From positions 1 through 22,259 of the forward strand of contig CAJXUJ010000007.1 of NCBI GenBank assembly GCA_913061025.1: a stretch of 22,259 bases of DNA, written 5' to 3'. This stretch comes from an uncultured Actinomycetes bacterium. Its GTDB lineage: Bacteria; Actinomycetota; Actinomycetes; S36-B12. Both the position numbers and the translations under genes were made by a program. Shown here piece by piece: positions 15,691-22,228 of the stretch (positions are counted from its first letter, which is position 1; each line of letters opens with the position of its first letter). The notes under the pieces were generated by a model, which searched no databases, was not told the origin of the DNA, and saw only the letters and a program-made list of their open reading frames with translations.

Positions 15691-17064
15691 TCAGGGTGCG
15701 TCTTGATCCGGTCCTAGGTCTGGATTAGCGGGTCGCGAGGCAGGCGTCGGCGGCAACAAGCTCGGATGCGGACCCGGAATCGGATCGTCGTTCAGTGGGA
15801 TGGCGTCGAGTGGGTCGGCGTCGAGTGGAACTGAATCGCCCCCCGACTCTGACGCGCTTGGCCGATAGGCAACCGTCAACGTTCGGGCACGGCTCCAGAC
15901 CGCCGAGGCAGCAACGACGGCACCCAGCAGTCCAAGCGCCAATCCGAAGCGAATACCCAGGGAATCGACGAGCACTCCTCCCAATGCCGATCCCGTTGCG
16001 AATCCCGCCGCAAGCCCGGAATTGGTCCAGGTCAGACCTTCCGTGACGTGACGAGGCGGTACGAGCGCACTCGCGAGGGTGAATAGGCCGATGAGTGTGG
16101 GTGCAACGCAGAAGCCGGCCAGGGCGGCAACGATCGTCAAGGTCGCGTTATTGGGTACCACGGGCATGGTGATCATGACCAGCACGAGGGTCGCGGCAGC
16201 CGCTTGCGTGTGCTGGACAACCGTGCCGGGCCACATTCGGATTCCATAGAGGATGCCGCCGACCATGGAGGTTGCGGCGAATGCCGCCAGCACCACCCCG
16301 GCGAAGGTTCCCTCGCCCTGATCGGAGGTGAATGCGACCACTCCAACGTCGAGCGAGCCGAACAGAGTCCCTAAGCCAAGGGCGGAGAGGACCACGGGGC
16401 GCAGGCCAGGTGTCCTCAGGACCGCAGTCAAGGACATCGATTGGTCGCTGAGCGCATGGATGGGCGGAGTAGTACGCCGCGCGAAGGAAAGCCACAGTGA
16501 ACCGATCCCGACCAGGGCGGCCGCTATCCACAGTGGGGTAGCGAACCCGTAGGAGAAAGCAACATACGTCGTGAGGAGAGGGCCCAACGTGAAGATAACT
16601 TCGTCCAGAATCCCCTCCCAGGCGAAACCAACCCGGGCGATGGCCGAACCATGCGGCAGAGCTGCCCATCGGGCGCGAACAAACGAGCCGATTGCAGGGG
16701 ATGTGGCGCCGGCCGCCATGACCAAGATCACCTGAAAGACCGGCGACCACCGCAGGACGATGGAGGCCGTGAAGATGGCCAGTAGGCCACTATGGGCGAA
16801 AGCAAGAACCCGAAGCACCCGAGTCTGACCCGTAGCGTCTGCCCACCGGCTGGTCACGATGCTGACGAGGGCCGCGGTCAGCGCGAAGAGTGCACTGAGC
16901 AGACCGGCGTAGGCGTACGAGCCGGTCTGATTACTCACGAGCAGAACCGTGGCTAGCGCGATCATGGCTACCGGGAGGCGTGCCACGAATCCCGCTGACG
17001 TGAAGGTGCGCGCGCCCGGCGCTGTGAGTGCGACGCGAAAACCGGTCGCGCCGTGGCTGGCCAT
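15691..17064 (-). CDS. Major facilitator superfamily permease
   Basis: 457-residue integral membrane protein with about twelve hydrophobic segments between residues 20 and 395, an MFS fold in two halves. The cytoplasmic loop after helix 2 has SRWADATGQTRVLR, in the place of the MFS motif A. The hydrophilic C-terminal tail from about 400 is Pro/Asp-rich with PLDAD-PLDAI-PLNDD repeats. Substrate cannot be inferred; single-gene drug or metabolite efflux is the usual guess. The ATG at 17064 has a TAGCCT hexamer 8 nt upstream on the minus strand and no clear ribosome binding site. sepH follows 62 nt downstream, the usual neighbour of such a permease in some actinobacteria as far as I recall. Divergent from the inositol-phosphatase gene. 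Confidence 0.88.
   Translation of the reverse strand: MASHGATGFRVALTAPGARTFTSAGFVARLPVAMIALATVLLVSNQTGSYAYAGLLSALFALTAALVSIVTSRWADATGQTRVLRVLAFAHSGLLAIFTASIVLRWSPVFQVILVMAAGATSPAIGSFVRARWAALPHGSAIARVGFAWEGILDEVIFTLGPLLTTYVAFSYGFATPLWIAAALVGIGSLWLSFARRTTPPIHALSDQSMSLTAVLRTPGLRPVVLSALGLGTLFGSLDVGVVAFTSDQGEGTFAGVVLAAFAATSMVGGILYGIRMWPGTVVQHTQAAAATLVLVMITMPVVPNNATLTIVAALAGFCVAPTLIGLFTLASALVPPRHVTEGLTWTNSGLAAGFATGSALGGVLVDSLGIRFGLALGLLGAVVAASAVWSRARTLTVAYRPSASESGGDSVPLDADPLDAIPLNDDPIPGPHPSLLPPTPASRPANPDLGPDQDAP
15787..15831. repeat. Three 15-bp tandem repeats in the MFS C-terminal tail
   Basis: Units at 15787-15801, 15802-15816 and 15817-15831 share GGCGTCGAGTGGG-like sequence, the last two being nearly identical. 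They encode the five-residue PLDAD/PLDAI/PLNDD repeats in the tail of the permease. The repeats keep the frame, so copy number could vary without breaking the gene. Confidence 0.5.
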
Positions 17065-17072
17065 AAGCCGGC

Positions 17073-17078
17073 AGGCTA
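17073..17078 (-). promoter_or_regulatory. Candidate -10 element of the MFS-sepH unit
   Basis: TAGCCT on the minus strand fits TANNNT and ends 8 nt before the permease ATG, consistent with a very short or absent leader. No -35 is evident. The 100-bp divergent gap also contains a 10-bp perfect palindrome, GCACGCGTGC, at 17126-17135, which could be a regulator site. Confidence 0.3.
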
Positions 17079-17164
17079 GCGTGCTCTCTCTTACTGCTTT
17101 ACTGACAGCACTTCACCAACAGCGGGCACGCGTGCGCCACGCTCTGCACGAGTAGAAGGAACAT

Positions 17165-18019
17165 ATGGCTACTGCGCCGGACGCTTCTGTGAGGACGCTT
17201 CCCGAGATCCTGGATCTGCACCCCCTCGCCGACCTCGCCTGGCGGGCCGCCACCGAAGCGGGAACGTTTCTGTTGACGCAGCGTCCAGACGACCTTTCTG
17301 TCGAAACCAAATCCACCCCGACCGATGTCGTCACCAGCATGGATAAGGCAGCCGAGCACCTGCTGCACGAACGGCTGCTCGGTGAGCGGCCGGGTGATGG
17401 TCTACTCGGCGAGGAAGGCACGGACCGCGTTTCCCAGACCGGGATTCGTTGGGTGGTTGATCCGCTTGACGGGACGGTGAACTACCTCTACCGGATTCCG
17501 CTGTGGGGCGTGTCCGTGGCGGCGGAAGACGATGACGTCGGCGGGGGAGTTGTCGGCGTCATCGTGACACCGGAAACGGGTGAAGGCTTCATCGGTATCC
17601 GCGGCCGAGGCGCATGGCGAATCGTGGGTGATGTGGGTGAGCGGCTTTCGGTTCGAGACTGTGCGTCTCTTGACCAGGCGATGGTGGCAACCGGTTTCGG
17701 TTACTCGGCCGCGAGGCGCCTGTCTCAGGCCGAAGTCCTACAAACCTTGATCACGCAGGTTCGGGATATTCGTCGAACCGGATGTGCAGTGGTGGACTTC
17801 ACGTGGCTCGCGGTCGGTCGCACCGACGCGTATTACGAACGTGGCCTCAATCCGTGGGACGTTGCGGCCGGTCTGATCGTTGCCCAGGAAGCGGGCGCCA
17901 CCATCGTGGACTTCGGCGATGCCCACAACGGGGGTAACTTCCTGGTCGCCGTTCCAGGTATCGCGGATCAGATGCGTGAGGCCTTGACCGCTGCAGGCTT
18001 CGACAACCAGGTCGACTAA
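17165..18019 (+). CDS. Inositol monophosphatase family protein
   Basis: 284-residue magnesium-dependent phosphatase of the SuhB/IMPase family, acting on small phosphate monoesters such as myo-inositol phosphate, histidinol phosphate or 3'-phosphoadenosine compounds. Metal-binding motifs are complete: Glu83/Glu84 in LGEEG, Asp99 and Asp102 in WVVDPLDGTVNY, and Asp232 in LNPWDVAAGLIVAQEAG. The WVVDPLDGTVNYLYRIP stretch is close to the family consensus, so it should be active. The N-terminal 20 residues look extra and variable. The ATG at 17165 has an AAGGAA ribosome binding site 5 nt upstream. Divergent from the MFS gene and convergent with the gamma-carbonic-anhydrase-like gene, whose stop lies 7 nt away within a shared inverted repeat. 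Exact substrate is unknown. Confidence 0.92.
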   Translation: MATAPDASVRTLPEILDLHPLADLAWRAATEAGTFLLTQRPDDLSVETKSTPTDVVTSMDKAAEHLLHERLLGERPGDGLLGEEGTDRVSQTGIRWVVDPLDGTVNYLYRIPLWGVSVAAEDDDVGGGVVGVIVTPETGEGFIGIRGRGAWRIVGDVGERLSVRDCASLDQAMVATGFGYSAARRLSQAEVLQTLITQVRDIRRTGCAVVDFTWLAVGRTDAYYERGLNPWDVAAGLIVAQEAGATIVDFGDAHNGGNFLVAVPGIADQMREALTAAGFDNQVD

Positions 18020-18034
18020 AGAAGCGTTAGTCGA
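18012..18034. terminator. Bidirectional terminator candidate spanning two convergent stop codons
   Basis: TCGACTAA (18012-18019) and TTAGTCGA (18027-18034) form a perfect 8-bp inverted repeat around the 7-nt spacer AGAAGCG. Each arm holds the TAA stop of one gene, and both proteins end in Asp. This repeats the layout at the tdk/sepH junction. Confidence 0.5.
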
Positions 18035-18545
18035 GACGGCGCAAGTCCGCGTTGTACCAGTGCGTGTTGTGGACGTAGGTCGCCACGCTCTCGGTGAAGG
18101 CTCCTTCCTCGATGACACCTTCGGTAACGCGAGCAGGAACGCCGAGCGCCCGGGCATGGGCCGGGATCGTGGTTCCGGGGGAGACAACCGCTCCAGCGCC
18201 GACGAGTGCATGGGGACCCACCCGCACGGAGTGCAGGAGCACCGACCCCGAGCCCACGAGTGAGTCATCCTCGACCGTGCACCCCTCGAGGTGTGCGTTG
18301 TGGCCGACAACGCATCGGTTACCCACGGTGGTGTCTAGGTCCGCCGTGCAGTGGATGACCGTGCCGTCCTGGATCGACGTCTGCGACCCGACGATCACGG
18401 CACCGTGATCTCCGCGGAGAACGGCGGTCGGCCAGATGGATGATTCAGCTCCGATCTCCACATCTCCGATGATGACCGCATCAGGATGGACGAACGCGGA
18501 CGGGTGGATCCGGGGCACCTTGTCCCCGAGCGCGTAGATGGCCAT
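18027..18545 (-). CDS. Gamma-carbonic-anhydrase-like left-handed beta-helix protein
   Basis: 172-residue protein built of hexapeptide repeats (left-handed beta helix), the gamma-carbonic anhydrase/YrdA/PaaY family. WPTAVLRGDHGAVIVG and SIQDGTVIHC are typical. Of the three expected zinc-ligand histidines, His65 (VIHC) and His82 (VGHNA) are present, but the third position, His in LHGC of canonical members, is Glu87 (HLEGC), with another His at 85 instead. Carbonic anhydrase activity is therefore uncertain; an acyltransferase or altered-metal role is possible. The tail YVHNTHWYNADLRRLD is helical, as in trimeric relatives. The ATG at 18545 has GACAAT 6 nt upstream and no ribosome binding site, suggesting a leaderless transcript. 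Convergent with the inositol-phosphatase gene. Confidence 0.9.
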   Translation of the reverse strand: MAIYALGDKVPRIHPSAFVHPDAVIIGDVEIGAESSIWPTAVLRGDHGAVIVGSQTSIQDGTVIHCTADLDTTVGNRCVVGHNAHLEGCTVEDDSLVGSGSVLLHSVRVGPHALVGAGAVVSPGTTIPAHARALGVPARVTEGVIEEGAFTESVATYVHNTHWYNADLRRLD

Positions 18546-18551
18546 GGCGTC

Positions 18552-18557
18552 ATTGTC
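18552..18557 (-). promoter_or_regulatory. Candidate -10 element for the gamma-carbonic-anhydrase-like gene
   Basis: GACAAT on the minus strand matches four of six TATAAT positions and is followed by 6 nt and the ATG at 18545. With no Shine-Dalgarno sequence, a leaderless transcript is likely. No -35 could be picked with confidence. Confidence 0.3.
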
Positions 18558-18665
18558 ACGCTTTCAGCGAACGCACGCGACATGCGGTGGGGTCTAGGGC
18601 GCGGATGGATCGGGCGTAGGGCACAATCTGCGCGCAAGAGCCACGATGAAGGAGGGCATTAGGCC

Positions 18666-18962
18666 ATGGCCACCGACTACGACGCGCCTCGCAAGACCGA
18701 CGAGGAACTCGCCGAGGACAGCCTCGAGGAGTTGAAAGCGCGACGTGCGGAGAAGACTGCTTCTGCCGTGGACGCCGACGAGGCCGAACTAGCAGAGAAC
18801 CTCGAACTGCCCGGAGCCGATCTCTCCGATGAGAACCTCACCGTGCGCGTTGTGCCCAAGAAGTCCGATGAGTTCACGTGCATGTCGTGCTTCCTGGTCC
18901 ACCACAGGAGCCAACTTGATCATGAGGGCAAGTCTGGTCCCATTTGCAAGGACTGCGCCTGA
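18666..18962 (+). CDS. DUF4193 family protein (C-terminal zinc ribbon)
   Basis: 98-residue actinobacterial protein of unknown function. The first 60 residues are acidic with predicted helix (TDEELAEDSLEELKARRAEK). The C-terminus carries a four-cysteine zinc ribbon: Cys72-x2-Cys75 in FTCMSCFLVHH and Cys94-x2-Cys97 at the end (ICKDCA). Length and layout match the family. A strong ribosome binding site (GAAGGAGGG, about 18648-18656) precedes ATG 18666, although the spacing of about 9 nt is slightly long. It stands alone between a divergent and a convergent gene, so it probably has its own promoter in 18546-18650. Other members of the family are highly expressed small proteins as far as I recall. 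A link to ribosomes or transcription is speculation. Confidence 0.92.
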   Translation: MATDYDAPRKTDEELAEDSLEELKARRAEKTASAVDADEAELAENLELPGADLSDENLTVRVVPKKSDEFTCMSCFLVHHRSQLDHEGKSGPICKDCA

Positions 18963-18986
18963 TCCAGCCCGACCCCAAGGTGCCGT

Positions 18987-19007
18987 GACGGAGGCTCGAA
19001 CTCCGTC
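18987..19007. terminator. Hairpin terminator between DUF4193 and DUF4235 genes
   Basis: GACGGAG (18987-18993) pairs perfectly with CTCCGTC (19001-19007) around a 7-nt loop, in the 62-nt gap between two convergent genes. It can serve both strands. No U tract follows on either side. Confidence 0.5.
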
Positions 19008-19024
19008 TGGCTGTGAAACCGGCT

Positions 19025-19291
19025 CTATAAGTAACGTGCCACGGCTCTGTAGGCCACCGCTTCGATCACCGCGGCCGTCGCTCCGCTAACGGCCGCCCAT
19101 GCGATCACCGTGCCGAGCGACACATTGCGATCGGTATTCGACGGTGCCTCGCCTCCGGTGATGGATTCATACGCACTCGCCAAGACCTTGCGTGCGACAA
19201 AGGTGGCTCCGAATGCGACAACTGGAGCCACCATGGTGACAACAGGCGTCTTCGAGTCGTGGTCAGCGGAGTCAGTGTGCTCGTCTGTCAT
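19025..19291 (-). CDS. DUF4235 family small membrane protein
   Basis: 88-residue membrane protein of an actinobacterial family of unknown function. After an acidic, His/Asp-rich N-terminus of about 14 residues there are two hydrophobic segments, roughly 18-34 (with the family-like FVARKVLASAYESITG just after) and 58-80 (LGTVIAWAAVSGATAAVIEA). The segment between them carries the GGEAPSNTD loop. The ATG at 19291 has no evident ribosome binding site. It lies 72 nt downstream of the DUF3093 gene on the same strand and may be co-transcribed with it. It ends opposite DUF4193. Topology and function are not determined. Confidence 0.87.
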   Translation of the reverse strand: MTDEHTDSADHDSKTPVVTMVAPVVAFGATFVARKVLASAYESITGGEAPSNTDRNVSLGTVIAWAAVSGATAAVIEAVAYRAVARYL

Positions 19292-19363
19292 GGGTCAACT
19301 GTGTCGTACCCGGGGGAACCTCGCACGCAGGGTTCCGAAAATAGGTGCCGATACTCCTCGTGG

Positions 19364-19861
19364 CTAGCCGCGAAGCCGGTCCCAGGCTTGCTGGAGTCGT
19401 TCCGGATCCCGGCTCCCAATAACCCAGGAGGAGTGTGGGTCACGTTCGTCGGTCAGCTCAATAACCAAGGCTCGTGCCGGGATCCATGGAGGCTGCAGAA
19501 CAAAGCCGGTGTCGCCCACTTCCTGATCAAGACCGCGGCGAATATTGGCAAGGTCGAGATCTCGGACCACCCGGCTTTCGTGGGCGGACTCGTAGGGAAG
19601 CAAGGCGCGCCCGGCGTGCAGACCACGTTCGTCGAGCATGACTACTGGTGATGCGCGCCACAGGGCGATTCCCGACAGTAGAAGAAGACCAAGGGCAACG
19701 ATCCATCCGACCGCGGATCCCAACGCTGCGCCATAGGCAATGGCGATCATCGCAATGAATGCCGCAACCACAAGAACCCAACCGGGCCCGGGTAACAGCC
19801 GCTCGCGGTAGCCGGCAACCGCCGCTGGAGTCTCCTCTTGGGTGGAGGGATTGCTGGTCAT
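19364..19861 (-). CDS. DUF3093 family membrane protein
   Basis: 165-residue protein of an actinobacterial family of unknown function, regularly found divergently next to dut. The N-terminus has the family-like YRERLLPGPGW, followed by two closely spaced membrane helices (about 27-47 and 49-68). The C-terminal soluble domain contains PPWIP at 124-128 and ends with SSWVIGSRDPERL. The arrangement suggests a membrane-anchored cytoplasmic domain. The ATG at 19861 is preceded on the minus strand by GATACT with 8 nt spacing and no ribosome binding site. Divergent from the thioesterase-dut operon across about 73 bp. Function is unknown. Confidence 0.9.
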   Translation of the reverse strand: MTSNPSTQEETPAAVAGYRERLLPGPGWVLVVAAFIAMIAIAYGAALGSAVGWIVALGLLLLSGIALWRASPVVMLDERGLHAGRALLPYESAHESRVVRDLDLANIRRGLDQEVGDTGFVLQPPWIPARALVIELTDERDPHSSWVIGSRDPERLQQAWDRLRG

Positions 19862-19869
19862 CGGTCACC

Positions 19870-19875
19870 AGTATC
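19870..19875 (-). promoter_or_regulatory. Candidate -10 element for the DUF3093 gene
   Basis: GATACT on the minus strand matches four of six TATAAT positions and lies 8 nt before the ATG at 19861. The spacing predicts a leader of at most one or two nucleotides. It shares a 73-bp divergent gap with the thioesterase gene. Confidence 0.3.
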
Positions 19876-19934
19876 CGGCATCGATGTCACTCCTGAAGAT
19901 CGGCCAACGGCTCGGAGTCCAGCCGGGAGCAGTA

Positions 19935-20525
19935 ATGTCCGCAGGGATGTCGCAGACGGAGAGCTACCCACCCAGCGGTGTGGTGATGCCGCCGCGTGCC
20001 GAGAGCAGTCCGGCCCCCGGGTCGACCATCCCCAGTCACTTTCGATGGTGTTACGGGTGTGGCATCGACCACCCCTCAGGTCTTCACATGCAACTGAGCG
20101 CGGGGGACGGTCTCACCACCTCGGGTTCGTTCTTGGTGACCGATATGCACCAAGGAGCCCCGGGACTAGCGCACGGGGGGCTCCTCACGACGGCGATGGA
20201 TGAGGTCCTCGGTTCGCTCAATTGGCTGCTCGGGAAGCCCGCCGTGACCGCACACCTGGAGTGCGACTTCCGACGCCCCGTACCCGTCGGGACCGAATTG
20301 GCAATGCGCGCGCGGGTAGATGGCGCCCTCGGTCGACGCGTTTACATGTCCGCCGAAGCGCTCATCGATGAGCGCGTCGCCGTCACGGCCCGTGCGGTGT
20401 TCGTACAGGTGCCGATTGAGCACTTCGTATCCCACGGGAGCCCCGAACACGTTCAACAGGCCATCGTCGATCGCGACCGTGGCGGTCCGGCATTTGGACG
20501 CACGGATATTCAGGTGAATCCGTGA
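19935..20525 (+). CDS. PaaI-like hotdog-fold thioesterase
   Basis: 196-residue hotdog-fold protein, probably an acyl-CoA thioesterase. The N-terminal 30 residues are Pro/Ser-rich and variable. A CYGCGIDHPSGLHM segment carries Cys39 and Cys42, seen in many actinobacterial members. The core motif LAHGGLLTTAMDEVLGSL includes HGG at 80-82 and the catalytic-position Asp89, followed by VTAHLECDFRRPVPVGT. The frame opens upstream to 19842, but ATG 19935 has a GGGAG ribosome binding site with 5 nt spacing and is preferred; ATG 19947 is a less likely alternative. Its TGA overlaps the start of dut. The substrate is unknown, and the conserved pairing with dut gives no obvious metabolic clue. Confidence 0.87.
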   Translation: MSAGMSQTESYPPSGVVMPPRAESSPAPGSTIPSHFRWCYGCGIDHPSGLHMQLSAGDGLTTSGSFLVTDMHQGAPGLAHGGLLTTAMDEVLGSLNWLLGKPAVTAHLECDFRRPVPVGTELAMRARVDGALGRRVYMSAEALIDERVAVTARAVFVQVPIEHFVSHGSPEHVQQAIVDRDRGGPAFGRTDIQVNP

Positions 20526-20965
20526 TGGCGGTTCGTGTCTTGCTCCACCAGCTTGATGCTGATCTTCCGGCTCCGAGTCAAGGAAGTCCCGGCGATGCTG
20601 GCTGGGACCTTCGTGCTCGAAACGGCGCTGTAATCGATCCCGGGGAACGTGTATTGATCCCCACGGGTATCGCCATCGCGCTACCTCCTGGCTTCGTCGC
20701 TCTGGTTCATCCGCGCAGTGGTCTGGCGTGGAAGAACGGGCTGACACTGGTGAATGCACCGGGAACCGTGGACGCTGGCTATCGAGGCGAGATCAGCGTC
20801 ATCGCGATGAACGCCGATCCGCGCGCTCCCATCACCATCGCGCGCGGCGATCGCATCGCTCAGTTGGTGGTCCAACGTGTGGAGGATGTCGAGTGGGTAC
20901 CGGTCGAGTTTCTGCCCAGCAGCGAGCGCAGTGACGGTGGCTTCGGCTCGAGCGGTGTCCACTAG
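20525..20965 (+). CDS. dut: Deoxyuridine 5'-triphosphate nucleotidohydrolase (dUTPase)
   Basis: 146-residue trimeric dUTPase that hydrolyses dUTP to dUMP and pyrophosphate, keeping uracil out of DNA and supplying the thymidylate precursor. All five motifs are present: I GDAGWDLRA (23-31), II PRSGLAWK (63-70), III NAPGTVDAGYRGEI (77-90, catalytic Asp83), IV RGDRIAQL (107-114) and V RSDGGFGSSG (135-144), the mobile C-terminal arm. Length is normal. Start is ATG 20525, overlapping the upstream TGA; GTG 20522 is one codon earlier and equally possible. An AGGTG ribosome binding site lies about 8 nt upstream. Together with tdk at 14194 it covers dTMP supply. Confidence 0.97.
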   Translation: MAVRVLLHQLDADLPAPSQGSPGDAGWDLRARNGAVIDPGERVLIPTGIAIALPPGFVALVHPRSGLAWKNGLTLVNAPGTVDAGYRGEISVIAMNADPRAPITIARGDRIAQLVVQRVEDVEWVPVEFLPSSERSDGGFGSSGVH

Positions 20966-20994
20966 GGCCGTAGGCGGTACAGGTAGTCATCGAT

Positions 20995-21008
20995 CGCTAC
21001 GGGTAGCG
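20995..21008. terminator. Short hairpin between dut and the DUF3710 gene
   Basis: CGCTAC (20995-21000) and GTAGCG (21003-21008) are perfectly complementary around GG, folding in practice as a 5-bp stem with a CGGG tetraloop. It is weak as a terminator and could attenuate dut read-through or bind a regulator. It sits in the 73-nt gap before the DUF3710 start. Confidence 0.3.
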
Positions 21009-21038
21009 TGGTGACCTCTGCGGAATGAAGGAGTGAGC

Positions 21039-21806
21039 GTGGGTCTATTCGGTCGTCGGGGCGCCAAGGATTCGCCCGTCGAAGACGCCGTTGACGTTGA
21101 TGAGGGTGCGTCGGCGGGTCTAGGCGACGATTCTGAGGGACCCGACTCTGAGGCACCCGGTTCCGAAAATCCGTCCGCGCTCTCCCATCGCCCGGACGGT
21201 CCGTGGGATATCGACGAAGACTATCCGAATGAGCCTCGAGTAGACCTCGGAGCCATCCGGCTGCCTCAGCGAGAGGATGTCCGAATCCAGGTTCAGGCAG
21301 ACCCCTCGAGTGGCAATGTCGCGCAATTGAGTTTGGTCACCGGCCAGTCCGCTGTTCAGATCCAGCCCTACGCGGCTCCGCGCACGGCGGGCATGTGGGA
21401 GGACATCCGAGGCGAAATTCGATCCTCGATCAACAAGTCGGGTGGCCTGGTCGAAGAGACACAAGGGGAGTTCGGGGTTGAACTGCACGCCCAGGTCAAG
21501 GCTCAGGACGGCTCGACCCAGCCGGCTCGATTCTGTGGCATCGATGGGCCTCGGTGGTTCGTGCGCCTCGTCTTCCTCGGCCAGGCGGCACGAGACCGCC
21601 AGGCGGCGCAAGCTCTGGAGGCAGCCGTTCGTGGGATGGTGATTGTCCGTGGCAACGAAGCGATGCCGATGGGTAACGCCATTCCCATGCGGGTGCCGCA
21701 GAATCAGTCCGACGATCAAGGGGTAACGCCCGATGCCGGTAAGGCACCGGAGCGCACCACCATCACGTTGCCAGAACGTGGACCGGAGATCACCGAGACG
21801 CGATGA
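21039..21806 (+). CDS. DUF3710 family protein
   Basis: 255-residue actinobacterial protein of unknown function. It begins MGLFGRRGAKDS, has an acidic, probably disordered stretch to about residue 50, then the DUF3710 core from about WDIDEDYP/RVDLGAIRLP (55-80) through GMWEDIRGEIRSSINKSGG and GPRWFVRLVFLGQAA to the conserved REALxx-like MVIVRGNEAMPMGNAIPMRVP near residue 220. The C-terminal tail is charged. GTG 21039 is chosen because GAAGGAG (21027-21033) then sits 5 nt upstream; GTG 21033 would overlap that site. The stop overlaps the OB-fold gene by 4 nt (ATGA), so the two are likely co-translated. No transmembrane segment is seen. Confidence 0.9.
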   Translation: MGLFGRRGAKDSPVEDAVDVDEGASAGLGDDSEGPDSEAPGSENPSALSHRPDGPWDIDEDYPNEPRVDLGAIRLPQREDVRIQVQADPSSGNVAQLSLVTGQSAVQIQPYAAPRTAGMWEDIRGEIRSSINKSGGLVEETQGEFGVELHAQVKAQDGSTQPARFCGIDGPRWFVRLVFLGQAARDRQAAQALEAAVRGMVIVRGNEAMPMGNAIPMRVPQNQSDDQGVTPDAGKAPERTTITLPERGPEITETR

Positions 21807-22222
21807 TGGCGAGCAATGAGGTAACCCATGAAAGTGCATCGACAGGGAACGTTGGCCTGCTCGGACGCACGTGGAGACGGTTGACGGAGTCCACTGACGA
21901 ACGTCTCGTTCGAGAGTCTGCGGAAGACCACGCCCGGCGTCATCCAGGTGAAGTGGTCTCGCGGATCGACGCCTGCACTGCCGGAGAGGAAGTAACACTC
22001 GCCGGCCACGTCGCTAACCTCACGAATCGTCCCGAGGGCAATGCTCCCGCCTTGGAAATAGAACTTACCGACGGCACCGGTCGCATATTTGTTGTGTGGC
22101 TTGGACGCCGACGCATTCCCGGGATCCACGAGGGACGTCGGATGGTGATCCACGGCAGGCTCAACTGCGTTGCCGACCACCCGACGGTCTATAACCCCCG
22201 CTACGAACTGCTCCCGGACTGA
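21803..22222 (+). CDS. OB-fold nucleic-acid-binding domain protein
   Basis: 139-residue protein with an OB-fold domain in the C-terminal half: EEVTLAGHVANLTNRP, LEIELTDGTGRIFVVWLGRRRIPGI and GRRMVIHGRLNCVADHPTVYNP, like the RecG/DnaE-type OB domains. The N-terminal 45 residues are basic/charged and helical (LLGRTWRRLTESTDERL). Single-stranded DNA or RNA binding is inferred from the fold only. ATG 21803 overlaps the DUF3710 stop, and a second ATG at 21806 is possible. There is no strong ribosome binding site, in line with coupled translation. This protein and DUF3710 are adjacent in other actinobacteria as well. A permease-like DUF3159 gene commonly follows. Confidence 0.88.
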   Translation: MMASNEVTHESASTGNVGLLGRTWRRLTESTDERLVRESAEDHARRHPGEVVSRIDACTAGEEVTLAGHVANLTNRPEGNAPALEIELTDGTGRIFVVWLGRRRIPGIHEGRRMVIHGRLNCVADHPTVYNPRYELLPD

Positions 22223-22228
22223 TAGCCG

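Noticed and set aside
18985..19012. tRNA-like T-arm appearance (GGCTCGAACTCC)
   Set aside because: Only one stem-loop is present; no acceptor, D-arm or anticodon arm can be built around it. It fits a plain terminator hairpin between convergent genes.
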